Below are positions 8,025-16,183 of a stretch of DNA of 45,150 bases, one piece after another. Where the stretch lies: assembly GCA_937924905.1 (NCBI GenBank), contig CALDUK010000011.1, forward strand, positions 1 to 45,150, read 5' to 3'. The stretch comes from an uncultured Paracoccaceae bacterium (GTDB taxonomy: Bacteria > Pseudomonadota > Alphaproteobacteria > Rhodobacterales > Rhodobacteraceae). Made by a program: the position numbers and the translations under genes. The notes under the pieces were generated by a model, which saw only the letters and a program-made list of their open reading frames with translations, had not been told where the DNA came from and made no database searches. The stretch's first letter is position 1, and every line of letters starts with the position of its first letter.

Positions 8025-9107
8025 ATGGACCGTCGTTCATTTCTGAAAAACACTGCACTTGGTGGATCGGCCGCAGCCGCAACCACTTTGGCTGCTCCGG
8101 CCTATGCCGCCGGTCATCGGACGCTGACAATGGTCACGTCCTGGGGTCGCGGTCTGGCTGGCGTCTTCGACGCAGCCCAGAAAGCTGCTGACAACATCAA
8201 CGCAATGACAGACGGCACGCTGACCGTCGAAGTCAAAGCCGCCGGCGAACTTGTTGGCGCGTTCGAAGTCTTTGACGCTGTGACATCCGGCCAGGCCGAT
8301 ATGTATCACGCGGCTGACTACTATTTCATCAACCAGCACCCTGGCTACGCGTTCTTCACGGGCGTGCCCTTCGGCATGACCGCGACCGAGCTGAACAACT
8401 GGTATTACCACGGCAACGGTCAGGCGATGCACGACGAGCTGGGCGAAATCTTCGGCCTCAAATCGTTCCTCGCAGGCAACACCGGCACACAGGCTGGTGG
8501 CTGGTTCCGCAAGGAAATCTCGGGCCCCGAAGACTTCAACGGTCTGAAATTCCGTATGCCGGGCCTTGGTGGCCGCGTGCTGGGCAACATGGGCGCTTCG
8601 GTCCAGAACCTGCCGGGCGCAGAAGTGTATCAGGCGCTGGCCTCGGGTGCGATTGACGGCACCGAATGGATCGGCCCCTGGGCGGATGAAAAGGCTGGTT
8701 TCCAGGAAATCACCAAGTTCTACTACACCGCCGGTATGCACGAACCAGCCGCGGGCTTGTCGCTTGCGACCAACCGCGAGGTGTTCGAAAGCCTGACACC
8801 TGCCCAGCAGTCGGCTATCGAAATTTCGTCAGCCGCGGGCAACATCTGGTCGCTCAGCCAGTTCCTGATGAACAATGGCGCCGCTCTGGCCCGTCTGCAG
8901 GCCGGCGGCGTTCAGGTTCTGGAATTCCCTGACAGCGTTTGGAATGCAATGTTCGACGCATCCAAAGCGGTTTACGCCGAATTCCTGGGCGACGAATTGT
9001 TCAAGAAGATCAACGACGATTACTTTGCGTCGATGTCGAACTCGTCGGGTTGGCTGACAAAATCTATCGGTGCCTACCGCGCTCAGCGCGACCGCGTTCG
9101 CGCCTGA
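8025..9107 (+). CDS. TRAP transporter substrate-binding protein, TakP-like (DctP family)
   Basis: A 360-residue periplasmic receptor that captures the substrate and delivers it to the membrane subunits. The N-terminus MDRRSFLKN is a twin-arginine signal ending near APAYAAG, so export is through Tat, as in other folded TRAP receptors. The mature protein shows GNTGTQAGGWFRKEI, the signature region with the carboxylate-binding Arg, and DGTEWIGPWADEK. As I recall, these closely parallel the 2-oxoacid-binding TakP of Rhodobacter sphaeroides. The start at ATG 8025 is fixed by GGGAGG 6 nt upstream and by the Tat motif; 39 further in-frame codons lie upstream. It is the first gene of the operon and is followed by a hairpin likely to leave it in excess over the permease. 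Confidence 0.92.
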   Translation: MDRRSFLKNTALGGSAAAATTLAAPAYAAGHRTLTMVTSWGRGLAGVFDAAQKAADNINAMTDGTLTVEVKAAGELVGAFEVFDAVTSGQADMYHAADYYFINQHPGYAFFTGVPFGMTATELNNWYYHGNGQAMHDELGEIFGLKSFLAGNTGTQAGGWFRKEISGPEDFNGLKFRMPGLGGRVLGNMGASVQNLPGAEVYQALASGAIDGTEWIGPWADEKAGFQEITKFYYTAGMHEPAAGLSLATNREVFESLTPAQQSAIEISSAAGNIWSLSQFLMNNGAALARLQAGGVQVLEFPDSVWNAMFDASKAVYAEFLGDELFKKINDDYFASMSNSSGWLTKSIGAYRAQRDRVRA

Positions 9108-9125
9108 TCAATTTTGATCCAAATC

Positions 9126-9151
9126 AAGGCCCTCCGGGAACGGGGGGCCTT
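9126..9151 (+). terminator. Intercistronic hairpin after the binding-protein gene
   Basis: AAGGCCCTCC and CGGGGGGCCTT pair over about 10 bp with one mismatch around a 5-6 nt loop. There is no long T-run, so partial termination or protection of the upstream transcript is likely. That is a common way to express a binding protein above its permease. Confidence 0.55.
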
Positions 9152-9188
9152 ACCTTACGCTTGCAGGGGCTGAACAAAGGAGAAGCGC

Positions 9189-10115
9189 GTGGTTGAGGGA
9201 ATAGGGTGGTTCTTCCAGAATTTTGCGCTCGCGTTTTATAATTTTTTCTACGCTCTGACGAACCCGGCCGACTGGTTGGCCTGGCTTGGCGGGATCGAAA
9301 CCGAAGCCGCGAAGCAATCGTTGATGCGCTTCATCTACTACGGCGGCTCGGTCGAGTTTTTCTTTGTCATCTTCGCAGCCTTCATCGTGCTGACCATTGT
9401 CGGGTTCTGGAAGAACGCTGTCATGTGGGGCGCGGTACGTGTGCTGGAATCGATTGGAAACACGGTCGGTCGCATCGCGGCCTGGGCGGGGCTTTTGATG
9501 GTCCTGCAACAGATAATGATCGTTTTCGTGCAACGCGTCTTCGCGTCGGCGCAAATCTCGCTGGGCTTTGGCCTTCCGTTCGCCAAGGACGTGTCCTGGT
9601 GGTCCGAAGAACTCAAGCTCTATAACTCGATCGTCGTGTGTCTCTGCGTTTCCTATACCTTTATCCAAGGCGGGCATGTGCGCGTCGATCTGGTCTATTC
9701 GGCCGTGTCCTACCGCACCAAAAAGATCATCGATCTGTTCGGCGCGCTGTTCTTTATGATGCCGGCGGCGGTGCTGACATGGATGTACGGCTGGTTCTTC
9801 CTGTGGCGGCACCTGACAACGCCGAAAGTGTCGGCCTCGGATGACCTTGAACGCTTGGTCACCGCCAAATGGCGCGCGCTGCGCTGGAATGTCGAAACCA
9901 TCGGCTTCTCGCCCAATGGCTTTAACGCCTACTTCCTTTTCAAGATCCTGCTGGTGCTCTTCACCGCCTTGGTCTTCATCCACGCCATCGCGTTTTTCTA
10001 CCGCTCCTATCTGGAATGGAAAGAAGGGCCGGAAAGCGAAGGCAAATACCTCGACCGTGACCTGCTTGGCGATGACGAAGCCGAACTGGTCCACGCAATC
10101 GAAGAACAACACTAA
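9189..10115 (+). CDS. TRAP transporter small permease subunit (DctQ-like), enlarged
   Basis: A 308-residue membrane protein with the four-helix DctQ core. Examples are IAAWAGLLMVLQQIMIVFVQRVF, the segment around QGGHVRVDLVYSAVSYRTKKIIDL (the conserved G-H-V-R-x-D-L of DctQ), and a late helix FKILLVLFTALVFIHAIAFFYRSYLEWKEGPE. Ordinary DctQ proteins are about 160-200 residues; the extra length lies in an N-terminal ~75-residue extension with a membrane helix and in an internal loop. The start is GTG at 9189 with AAAGGAG upstream. It acts with the large permease as the membrane complex driven by the sodium gradient. Confidence 0.85.
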   Translation: MVEGIGWFFQNFALAFYNFFYALTNPADWLAWLGGIETEAAKQSLMRFIYYGGSVEFFFVIFAAFIVLTIVGFWKNAVMWGAVRVLESIGNTVGRIAAWAGLLMVLQQIMIVFVQRVFASAQISLGFGLPFAKDVSWWSEELKLYNSIVVCLCVSYTFIQGGHVRVDLVYSAVSYRTKKIIDLFGALFFMMPAAVLTWMYGWFFLWRHLTTPKVSASDDLERLVTAKWRALRWNVETIGFSPNGFNAYFLFKILLVLFTALVFIHAIAFFYRSYLEWKEGPESEGKYLDRDLLGDDEAELVHAIEEQH

Positions 10116-10127
10116 GGGGCCGGGGAC

Positions 10128-12485
10128 ATGTGGTTTGGACTAGACGGCGTAGAGATCGGCCTGCTGATCGTTTTCCTGTTCCTCTTCGGGGGCATCCTTT
10201 CCGGCTTCCCGGTCGCCTTCGCGATTGGTGGCTCGGCGGTGATTTCCTTTGGCGTGATTGCCGGGCTCGACAGTGCGGGCTTGCTGATACACCAGGCGCT
10301 GGACACCTCGTCGGCTGAATTTGCCGCAGTGGTGGCCGAAGGCATCCGCGCCGATGCGATATCGGTCTTCACGCATCCGGACTTGCCGCGTCTGGAAGAA
10401 CCGGTGTTCCCGCAAGGCTGGGAACAGGCGCTTGACCGAAACGTGTCTTTCATCGTCAACCGGATGAACGAACGCGTGCTGGCGGGCCAGTCGATTGAAA
10501 CCCTGCTGGCGGTGCTGATGTTCGTCCTGATGGGCATCACGCTGGAACGCTCTAAGATTGCGAATGACCTGCTTTTGACCATGGCGCGTGTTTTCGGGCC
10601 GTTGCCGGGTGGTCTGGCGGTTTCCATCGTCGTCGTCGGCGCGTTTCTGGCCGCGTCCACCGGAATCGTGGGCGCAACCGTTGTCACCATGGGGCTGTTG
10701 GCGCTGCCCACAATGCTGCGCAACAACTACTCCCCCGAACTGGCCACAGGCGTCATCGCGGCCTCGGGCACACTGGGGCAGATCATCCCGCCGTCGATTG
10801 TGATCGTGCTTCTCGGCACGCTGGCGGGCGATCTTTATTCGGCGGCACAGGAAGACCGCGCCCGGTTGGTCGGCTGTTCAGATGCGCTGACATATCTGGG
10901 CGAACCGGCGGTTGTGTCGGTCGGCACGTTGTTTCAGGCGGCACTTATTCCCGGCATCATGCTGGCGTTGCTCTATGCGGCCTATGCCTTTGGCTATGCG
11001 CTGTTCAATCCATCGAAAGCGCCTGCTGTGGAAATGGGATCGACCAATTCCGAAGTGATCACCAAAAACGAAGCCCTGACATGGTTCCTGTTTGTGCCAA
11101 TCGGGCTGGTCCTTGGGTTCTTCCTGCTCAGCGGCGCGAATGTGATCGGCAACCAAACCGTCACTGTCGGCAGCTTCTCGGAAGCCGGACAAACCGCGTC
11201 ACTGCGCACCAATGTCTCGCCCGACTGCCAGGCGGCGATGATTGAGTTGCACGGCCAGGAAGCCTGGGATGCGGCTATGGCCGAACAGGCGTCCATCGAC
11301 GCCGCAGGCGGTGTCACGCAGGCGCAGGAACTGACCGAAGATGAACGCGCGCTCGCTCTGGACGAAAAACTGGCGGCAGCCGCGCCCATCGGCACAGGCA
11401 TCGCCGTTGGCTTTTTGCTGCTGGCTCTAACGCTGACCACAGCGATGGGCATCTCGCCGTCATCCGACCCGCGACCGTTGTGGATCGGATTGGGGGCGGC
11501 GGCCTTTGCGCTCTTTGTCGATGCGGCATTCATAACGCCGCTGACCAGCCCGGGCGCGACATTCCTGCGCCTTCTGGTGCCGCTTGCCATCGTGCTTTGG
11601 GCCTGCAGCCATGCGGTCGAACGTCTTGGCCGGAACGAACTGTTGCGCGTGGTCTTCCCCCCGCTGGTTCTGATCGTCGCGGTGCTGGGCTCGATCCTGG
11701 GCGGCATCACCAACCCGACCCCGGCAGCGGCCCTTGGGGCAGGCGGGGCGATTATGCTGGCGGCCTATCGCAAGCTCAAGGATGACAACAAAAGCGGCAA
11801 GCTGATCATTATGACCAGTTTCTCGCTGGTGATCATGCTGCTGGTCGGCGTCAACTTCGATCTGCGCGTCAATCAGGCCAGTGGCGTCGGAGCCGAAACC
11901 TGGTTCGCGTTCATCGTCGCGCAGGCAGCTTACCTGTTCACGATGTTCGGGCTTCTTTACGGCTGCTACGTCCTTTGGGCAGGCGGCGTGCTGAAACCGG
12001 TGGTGCGCGAAACCGCCAAGGTGACCAGTATGGTCTTTACCATCCTGATCGGCTCGCAGCTTCTGAACCTTGTGGTGATCTCGTTTGGCGGCGAACATTA
12101 CATCCAGCAGTTCCTGAAAAGCTTCTCGAACGAATGGACGGTGTTCCTTGTCGTGATGCTGGTGCTGTTCCTTCTGGGCTTCGTGCTCGACTTCCTGGAA
12201 ATCATCTACATCGTGATCCCGATCGTCGGCCCCGTGATCTATGGCGGCAGCTTCGACCCGAAATGGGTGACGATTATGATTGCGGTGAACCTGCAAACAT
12301 CGTTCCTGACACCGCCGTTTGGCTTTGCGTTGTTCTATCTCAGGGGGGTCGCCCCGCCCGAGGTGACGACCCAGCACATCTATCGCGGCATTGTGCCGTT
12401 TGTGCTGATCCAGGTGGTGGGTCTGGCGATCCTGTGGTTCTTCCCGGATATCGTGACGATCTTGCCGGACCTGATCCCGAACTAA
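10128..12485 (+). CDS. TRAP transporter large permease subunit (DctM-like), enlarged
   Basis: A 785-residue polytopic protein. The DctM core is recognisable at both ends: GLLIVFLFLFGGILSGFPVAF at the N-terminus, ASTGIVGATVVTMGLLALPTML and GTLGQIIPPSIVIVLLG in the first half, and FLTPPFGFALFYLRGVAP near the C-terminus. Usual DctM subunits have about 430 residues. Here a ~50-residue insertion follows the first helices (about residues 50-115), and about 250 residues with extra membrane segments and a hydrophilic loop (around residues 330-430) separate the two core halves. It starts 12 nt after the small subunit and forms one operon with it. Confidence 0.88.
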   Translation: MWFGLDGVEIGLLIVFLFLFGGILSGFPVAFAIGGSAVISFGVIAGLDSAGLLIHQALDTSSAEFAAVVAEGIRADAISVFTHPDLPRLEEPVFPQGWEQALDRNVSFIVNRMNERVLAGQSIETLLAVLMFVLMGITLERSKIANDLLLTMARVFGPLPGGLAVSIVVVGAFLAASTGIVGATVVTMGLLALPTMLRNNYSPELATGVIAASGTLGQIIPPSIVIVLLGTLAGDLYSAAQEDRARLVGCSDALTYLGEPAVVSVGTLFQAALIPGIMLALLYAAYAFGYALFNPSKAPAVEMGSTNSEVITKNEALTWFLFVPIGLVLGFFLLSGANVIGNQTVTVGSFSEAGQTASLRTNVSPDCQAAMIELHGQEAWDAAMAEQASIDAAGGVTQAQELTEDERALALDEKLAAAAPIGTGIAVGFLLLALTLTTAMGISPSSDPRPLWIGLGAAAFALFVDAAFITPLTSPGATFLRLLVPLAIVLWACSHAVERLGRNELLRVVFPPLVLIVAVLGSILGGITNPTPAAALGAGGAIMLAAYRKLKDDNKSGKLIIMTSFSLVIMLLVGVNFDLRVNQASGVGAETWFAFIVAQAAYLFTMFGLLYGCYVLWAGGVLKPVVRETAKVTSMVFTILIGSQLLNLVVISFGGEHYIQQFLKSFSNEWTVFLVVMLVLFLLGFVLDFLEIIYIVIPIVGPVIYGGSFDPKWVTIMIAVNLQTSFLTPPFGFALFYLRGVAPPEVTTQHIYRGIVPFVLIQVVGLAILWFFPDIVTILPDLIPN

Positions 12486-12490
12486 CCGAC

Positions 12491-12516
12491 AAGGGCGCCA
12501 ATCAAGGCGCCCTTTA
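12491..12516 (+). terminator. Terminator of the TRAP operon
   Basis: AAGGGCGCC and GGCGCCCTT form a perfect 9-bp stem around AATCAA, 6 nt after the large-permease stop codon. Only a short T stretch follows. The remaining ~115 nt to the convergent miaA hold nothing beyond a duplicated GCACTAGCC near 12621-12639. Confidence 0.7.
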
Positions 12517-12632
12517 CCGTTCCACCCACGCGCCACGGCACCGATCGACTGGCCAAACCGGAACATCGCCCGCCCCAAGCCGCAGCAAACACGCCCATCC
12601 GCACCGCCCGTCGGGCAGCCGCACTAGCCGCA

Positions 12633-13508
12633 CTAGCCGCGCAGGTCGTGAACCCGCCACGCCGACATTCGCGACCGAAACCAGCTGCGCTGGCGTTTCG
12701 CATATTGGCGCGTCGCGATGATCACCGCCCTGCGGGCCGCACCCAAATCCATCCGACCTTTCACATGCGCCACCAGTTCGGCCGCGCCAATCGCCTTGGC
12801 CGACGGCAGGCCCGGGTGCCAGTCCGGCGCATTCGCCCGCGCCTCATCCAATGCGCCGCCGTCCAGCATCAGATCAAACCGGGTCTCGATCCGCGGGGTC
12901 AACCAGTCCTTCGGCGCGTCGATCAGCGCGGTCTCGGCGTCGCTCAACGCCACAAGGGGCGGGCCGGTGTCATCCTGCCACGCCGCCAAACCGCGCCCCG
13001 TGGCGGTCAGCACTTCCCAGGCGCGCTGCACGCGCATCGGGTTCTGTTGGTCAATCCGTGCGGCGGTCGCGGCGTCCAGTTCAGCCACCAGGGCCGCAAC
13101 CCCTTCGGCCTCAATCCGCGCCATCGCCGTGTCCCGCACCGTGCCCGGCACCTCGGGAATCTGCGCCAACCCTTCGGTCAACGCAGTGAAATACAGCCCT
13201 GTGCCCCCCACAATCACGACAGGCCGGTCCAGCCACGCGGTCACCTCGCGCAACCAGTCGCCCACCGAATACGGCTGCACGCCCGGCACATGCCCGTACA
13301 ACGCATGGGGACGCGCTGCCTCATCCGCCGGGGACGGCCGGGCGGTCAGAACCCGCCAGTCGCTGTAAACCTGCAAAGCATCGGCATTCACCACAACCCG
13401 GTCCTGCGCTGTCGAAATTTCCATCGCCAAAGCCGATTTGCCGCTGGCCGTCGGCCCCGCGATCAACACCGGCTTTTCCCGGCTCAGCCCCTGAATGAAA
13501 TCGCGCAT
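12633..13508 (-). CDS. miaA: tRNA dimethylallyltransferase
   Basis: A 291-residue enzyme that transfers a dimethylallyl group from DMAPP to N6 of A37 in tRNAs reading UNN codons. Motifs seen are the P-loop [25 protein letters not shown] (the tRNA/Asp catalytic region), and [13 protein letters not shown]. The usual zinc-finger-like C-terminal segment is short. The ATG at 13508 has GGGGAAG upstream; an in-frame frame runs to 13559 but overlaps the divergent pyrH leader. It is head-to-head with pyrH, with 70 nt between the starts, so the two share a promoter region. Confidence 0.93.
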   Translation of the reverse strand: MRDFIQGLSREKPVLIAGPTASGKSALAMEISTAQDRVVVNADALQVYSDWRVLTARPSPADEAARPHALYGHVPGVQPYSVGDWLREVTAWLDRPVVIVGGTGLYFTALTEGLAQIPEVPGTVRDTAMARIEAEGVAALVAELDAATAARIDQQNPMRVQRAWEVLTATGRGLAAWQDDTGPPLVALSDAETALIDAPKDWLTPRIETRFDLMLDGGALDEARANAPDWHPGLPSAKAIGAAELVAHVKGRMDLGAARRAVIIATRQYAKRQRSWFRSRMSAWRVHDLRG

Positions 13509-13578
13509 CGCTTCCCCGTTGCAGTCGGCTCGCTTTTCCGACATTTTCGCCGCGAACAAAAGCCAGGATGAGGGACCA

Positions 13579-14304
13579 ATGTCTGACCAGAAAAAAACGG
13601 CCTACAAACGCGTCCTTCTCAAAATTTCCGGCGAAGCCTTGATGGGCGATCAGGGCTTTGGCCTGCATCCCCCCACCGTCGAACGCATCGCGCGTGAAGT
13701 CAAAACGGTACATGATCTGGGCGTCGAGATTTGCATGGTCATCGGCGGCGGGAATGTGTTCCGGGGGCTTCAAGGGTCGGCCCAGGGGATGGAACGCACC
13801 ACGGCCGATTACATGGGGATGCTGGCAACCGTGATGAACGCGCTTGCCATGCAATCCGCGCTCGAAGGTCTGGGCGTCTATACCCGGGTGATCAGCGCAA
13901 TCCCGATGGATCAGGTGTGCGAACCCTATATCCGCCGCCGCGCCGTGCGCCATCTGGAAAAAAAGCGCGTCTGCATCTTTGCCGCCGGCACCGGCAACCC
14001 GTATTTCACCACCGACACAGCCGCGACGCTCCGCGCTTCGGAAATGTCATGCGAGGCTATCTTCAAAGGCACCAAAGTGGACGGCGTCTATGACAAAGAC
14101 CCGGTGACCAACGCCGATGCCAAGCGGTTTGACAAGATCACCTATGACGAAGTTCTGGCCAAACACCTGAAAGTCATGGATGCCAGCGCCATTGCCTTGG
14201 CGCGCGATAACAACCTGCCAATTATCGTGTTTTCGCTGGATGAACCGGGCGGGTTCCGGGGCATTCTTGCGGGCGAAGGGACGTACACGCTCGTTCAGGA
14301 ATAA
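13579..14304 (+). CDS. pyrH: UMP kinase
   Basis: A 241-residue hexameric uridylate kinase of the amino acid kinase family, converting UMP to UDP. Landmarks are [14 protein letters not shown] at the N-terminus, [23 protein letters not shown] and the late [16 protein letters not shown] 13579 follows GAGGGA at good spacing. In most bacteria pyrH is followed directly by frr; here frr lies 8.4 kb downstream behind an accessory block, and the next gene is a lipoprotein 29 nt away. Confidence 0.96.
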   Translation: MSDQKKTAYKRVLLKISGEALMGDQGFGLHPPTVERIAREVKTVHDLGVEICMVIGGGNVFRGLQGSAQGMERTTADYMGMLATVMNALAMQSALEGLGVYTRVISAIPMDQVCEPYIRRRAVRHLEKKRVCIFAAGTGNPYFTTDTAATLRASEMSCEAIFKGTKVDGVYDKDPVTNADAKRFDKITYDEVLAKHLKVMDASAIALARDNNLPIIVFSLDEPGGFRGILAGEGTYTLVQE

Positions 14305-14333
14305 GGCCGCGCCAGCTGCGATGGGGGGACGAA

Positions 14334-14960
14334 ATGCTGCGATCCACTGGCTGTCTTTTGGCAGGACTTGCACTGATCGGGTGCGTGCAGGAAACTCCGG
14401 TTCAACGCATTTCGCTTGAATCGGGTGACTTCGGCGTCTCGGAACTGGCCATCGTGCGCGCCATTGATCCGATCATCCTTCAAAACAACATTGTGCGTTT
14501 CAATATCGCATTCGGTGAATTTGCAGTGTCCATTCTGGACGAAACCGCCCCCGGCGCGCGCGCGCAATGGGAAGAAACCACACGCGCTTTCGGATCAGCG
14601 GCAGCGGCGGAACTGGAAGACTACATTCGCGGCCTGTCCTGTGTGTACACGGTCGATCTGCAAGGCGACTTTATCACCGATGCGGTGGCGGACGCGGTGC
14701 GTTTCAGTGACGACGACGATGACGATGTGTCGGAAGGCGGAACTGTCATCTTGGACGCAGGGGTGCCTTTCGATGACGAAGACGATGACACATCAAACGC
14801 CAGCCCCGGGGGCCGGTCCGCGCAAAACGATCTGGCGGTTTCGGTTGTGTCGAATTGTCTGCTGGGGGTCTATCGCAACTCGGCTGTGCGGATCGTTCAG
14901 ACGCCGTCGCGAATGATGATCCTGCCGCAACCTGACTTCGGATCAGACCGCAAAGGGTGA
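14334..14960 (+). CDS. Putative lipoprotein with poly-Asp segments
   Basis: A 208-residue protein that I cannot assign to a family. The N-terminus carries a lipoprotein signal with lipobox LIGC (lipidated Cys17). The middle has two strongly acidic runs, six consecutive Asp at about residue 125 and DDEDDD at about 148, set in otherwise ordinary sequence. They could bind calcium or other cations, but no EF-hand or RTX spacing is present. GGGGGAC precedes the ATG. It sits 29 nt after pyrH on the same strand and is probably co-transcribed with it. A tight hairpin overlaps its stop codon. Confidence 0.7.
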   Translation: MLRSTGCLLAGLALIGCVQETPVQRISLESGDFGVSELAIVRAIDPIILQNNIVRFNIAFGEFAVSILDETAPGARAQWEETTRAFGSAAAAELEDYIRGLSCVYTVDLQGDFITDAVADAVRFSDDDDDDVSEGGTVILDAGVPFDDEDDDTSNASPGGRSAQNDLAVSVVSNCLLGVYRNSAVRIVQTPSRMMILPQPDFGSDRKG

Positions 14961-14980
14961 TGGCCCCAAACGGGGCCATC
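14959..14980. terminator. Bidirectional hairpin
   Basis: GATGGCCCC and GGGGCCATC form a perfect 9-bp stem with loop AAAC. It overlaps the lipoprotein stop codon and lies 12 nt beyond the convergent gene's stop, so it probably ends both transcripts. Confidence 0.7.
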
Positions 14981-14991
14981 CGACGCAAGCG

Positions 14992-15405
14992 TCACTTCGT
15001 TCCTGGATTATACTTTTTGCAGTTGTGCAGATTGCCGTTTTTCTTGCAGTGTCCTTTTTTAATGGACTTGTTCGGGTACGTGCACTTCGGACAGGTATCG
15101 AGACAATGCTTTTTGTGGCACCCATGCGCCTTTGTCACAAAGCCTGGCACGGTCGGTGCGCTTTGCTCAAGGCTGTCGAAAAGCAGGACATCTGCCTCGC
15201 GCGGCGAAATAACACCAAGCTCAGCCTGCAATGGTCCCAGTTCTTCAATCAGCAGCTCCAGTTCGGCGATTTCTGCCGCTGTCATCGGCTCGCCAACAAT
15301 GCCTTCTTCAACGACCCAACCGGATGTGTCCGCGCTGGCGCTAAAACCCATCAATGACACGGTAAAGGCCATAAGAATGGCCATGAAACGATGTGGAATT
15401 TTCAT
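14992..15405 (-). CDS. Secreted Cys/Lys-rich protein A (six-cysteine paralogue)
   Basis: A 137-residue protein of no family known to me. A Sec signal (hydrophobic run to about residue 25, FSASA/D) precedes an acidic middle region, residues 30-80, with helix-forming IAELELLIEELG and the motif ISPREAD. The last ~45 residues are basic and Cys-rich: Cys at 96, 101, 105, 108, 120 and 129, with CPKCT, GHCKK and a Lys-rich tail. The CPxC…GHC…C spacing could chelate zinc or form disulfides. Start ATG 15405 has AAGGGAAG upstream. It aligns residue for residue with the gene at 15785-16183. An acidic proregion followed by a cationic Cys-rich end resembles a precursor of a secreted peptide; that is inference. 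Confidence 0.8.
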   Translation of the reverse strand: MKIPHRFMAILMAFTVSLMGFSASADTSGWVVEEGIVGEPMTAAEIAELELLIEELGPLQAELGVISPREADVLLFDSLEQSAPTVPGFVTKAHGCHKKHCLDTCPKCTYPNKSIKKGHCKKNGNLHNCKKYNPGTK

Positions 15406-15784
15406 AAATTTCTTCCCTTGTTTGATACGCCTTACGGCGTCGCAGCTTTTTACAACCGCATTTTCTTCTCAGAGGTTTCGTCAGAGGTATGGCCAGCGCA
15501 ACTTGTTTGACTTTGGTATTAGATCGCTCCGCCAGCCACGGCTCAGGGAAAGTTTCCCATGACCCGAACGTAGCAAATTTTTACCAGCGTCAAAGAAAAA
15601 ACTGTGAATTTATTTGAAAATTTTAGCCACACCCCAGAATGTACGACCATCGGGCGGGGGGTGCATGCGCGTCACGGGCGCGTTCACTTTGAACCAAACC
15701 TGCCATTCAGACAGCCCGTTTCAAACCGGTGCGTCACAGATGGTAAGCTGGCCCGAAACCCCGGGCCAGCCTGTCATGCCAAGA
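15406..15784. other. Gene-free spacer with candidate promoter and palindromes
   Basis: No gene is seen here. For the minus-strand gene A it holds a possible -35 (TTGACG, plus 15588-15593) and -10 (TACGTT, plus 15567-15572) with a short 15-nt spacer. A perfect palindrome, GGGAAA-G-TTTCCC, lies at 15546-15558, where it would fall in the early transcribed region. A hairpin, ACGCC-TTAC-GGCGT, lies at 15427-15440 about 20 nt before the start codon. The DNA is visibly richer in A+T than the flanks. Confidence 0.45.
15747..15770 (-). terminator. Terminator of Cys-rich gene B
   Basis: GCTGGCCCG and CGGGCCAGC form a perfect 9-bp stem around a 6-nt loop, 14 nt past the stop codon of the gene at 15785-16183. 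On the minus strand it is followed by TTACC, a weak T-tract. The two paralogues therefore seem to be separate transcripts. Confidence 0.7.
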
Positions 15785-16183
15785 TCAGAACCTCTTTGCA
15801 CATCTGAACAGCTTGCCATACTTCTTGCAATGTCCGTTGCTCGAACCCGGGACCGATGTGCAGGCCGGGCAGACAGCAAGCTTATTTTTATTGTGCGTGC
15901 CATGGGCCTTCTGGACATAGCCTTCGACCGGCACTGTGCTCTGGGGCAGCGCATTCATCAGAATGCTGTTCGCTTCGCGCGGCGAAATCACAGCGCTTTC
16001 GGTCGCAAGATCACCGTGGGCGTCAAGAAACCGGTTCAGTTCGGCCAGCTCGGCAGGCGTCAAAGGCGCGCCCATGATGCCTGGTCCGGTTTCAAATTCG
16101 ATGGATTGGGCGCTGGCCGTCAGACCTGTCAGCGCCATTGCCAATGAAAGCAAAACAGCTTTCGCGACTGCTAGATTTTTCAT
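15785..16183 (-). CDS. Secreted Cys/Lys-rich protein B (four-cysteine paralogue)
   Basis: A 132-residue paralogue of the protein at 14992-15405. It has the same order of parts: Sec signal ending TASAQ, a GPGIMGAPLTPAELAELN acidic/helical middle, ISPREAN, then KAHG and a basic Cys-rich end. Cys are at 105, 108, 119 and 128 (CPACT, GHCKK, FRC), matching four of the six in protein A. At the positions of A's extra Cys96 and Cys101 it has Thr96 and Lys101, so a coordinated pair is missing. The ATG at 16183 follows a GAGGA site; a GTG at 16198 is also in frame. No partner for export or processing is next to it. Confidence 0.8.
   Translation of the reverse strand: MKNLAVAKAVLLSLAMALTGLTASAQSIEFETGPGIMGAPLTPAELAELNRFLDAHGDLATESAVISPREANSILMNALPQSTVPVEGYVQKAHGTHNKNKLAVCPACTSVPGSSNGHCKKYGKLFRCAKRF

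Noticed and set aside
11460-12578. A 372-codon minus-strand frame opposite the large TRAP permease
   Set aside because: Composition (His/Asp/Arg-rich) and full overlap with a conserved membrane protein mark it as a mirror frame.
12621-12639. Tandem GCACTAGCC copies near the miaA end
   Set aside because: Only two copies of nine bases; this is not a CRISPR or a known repeat class.
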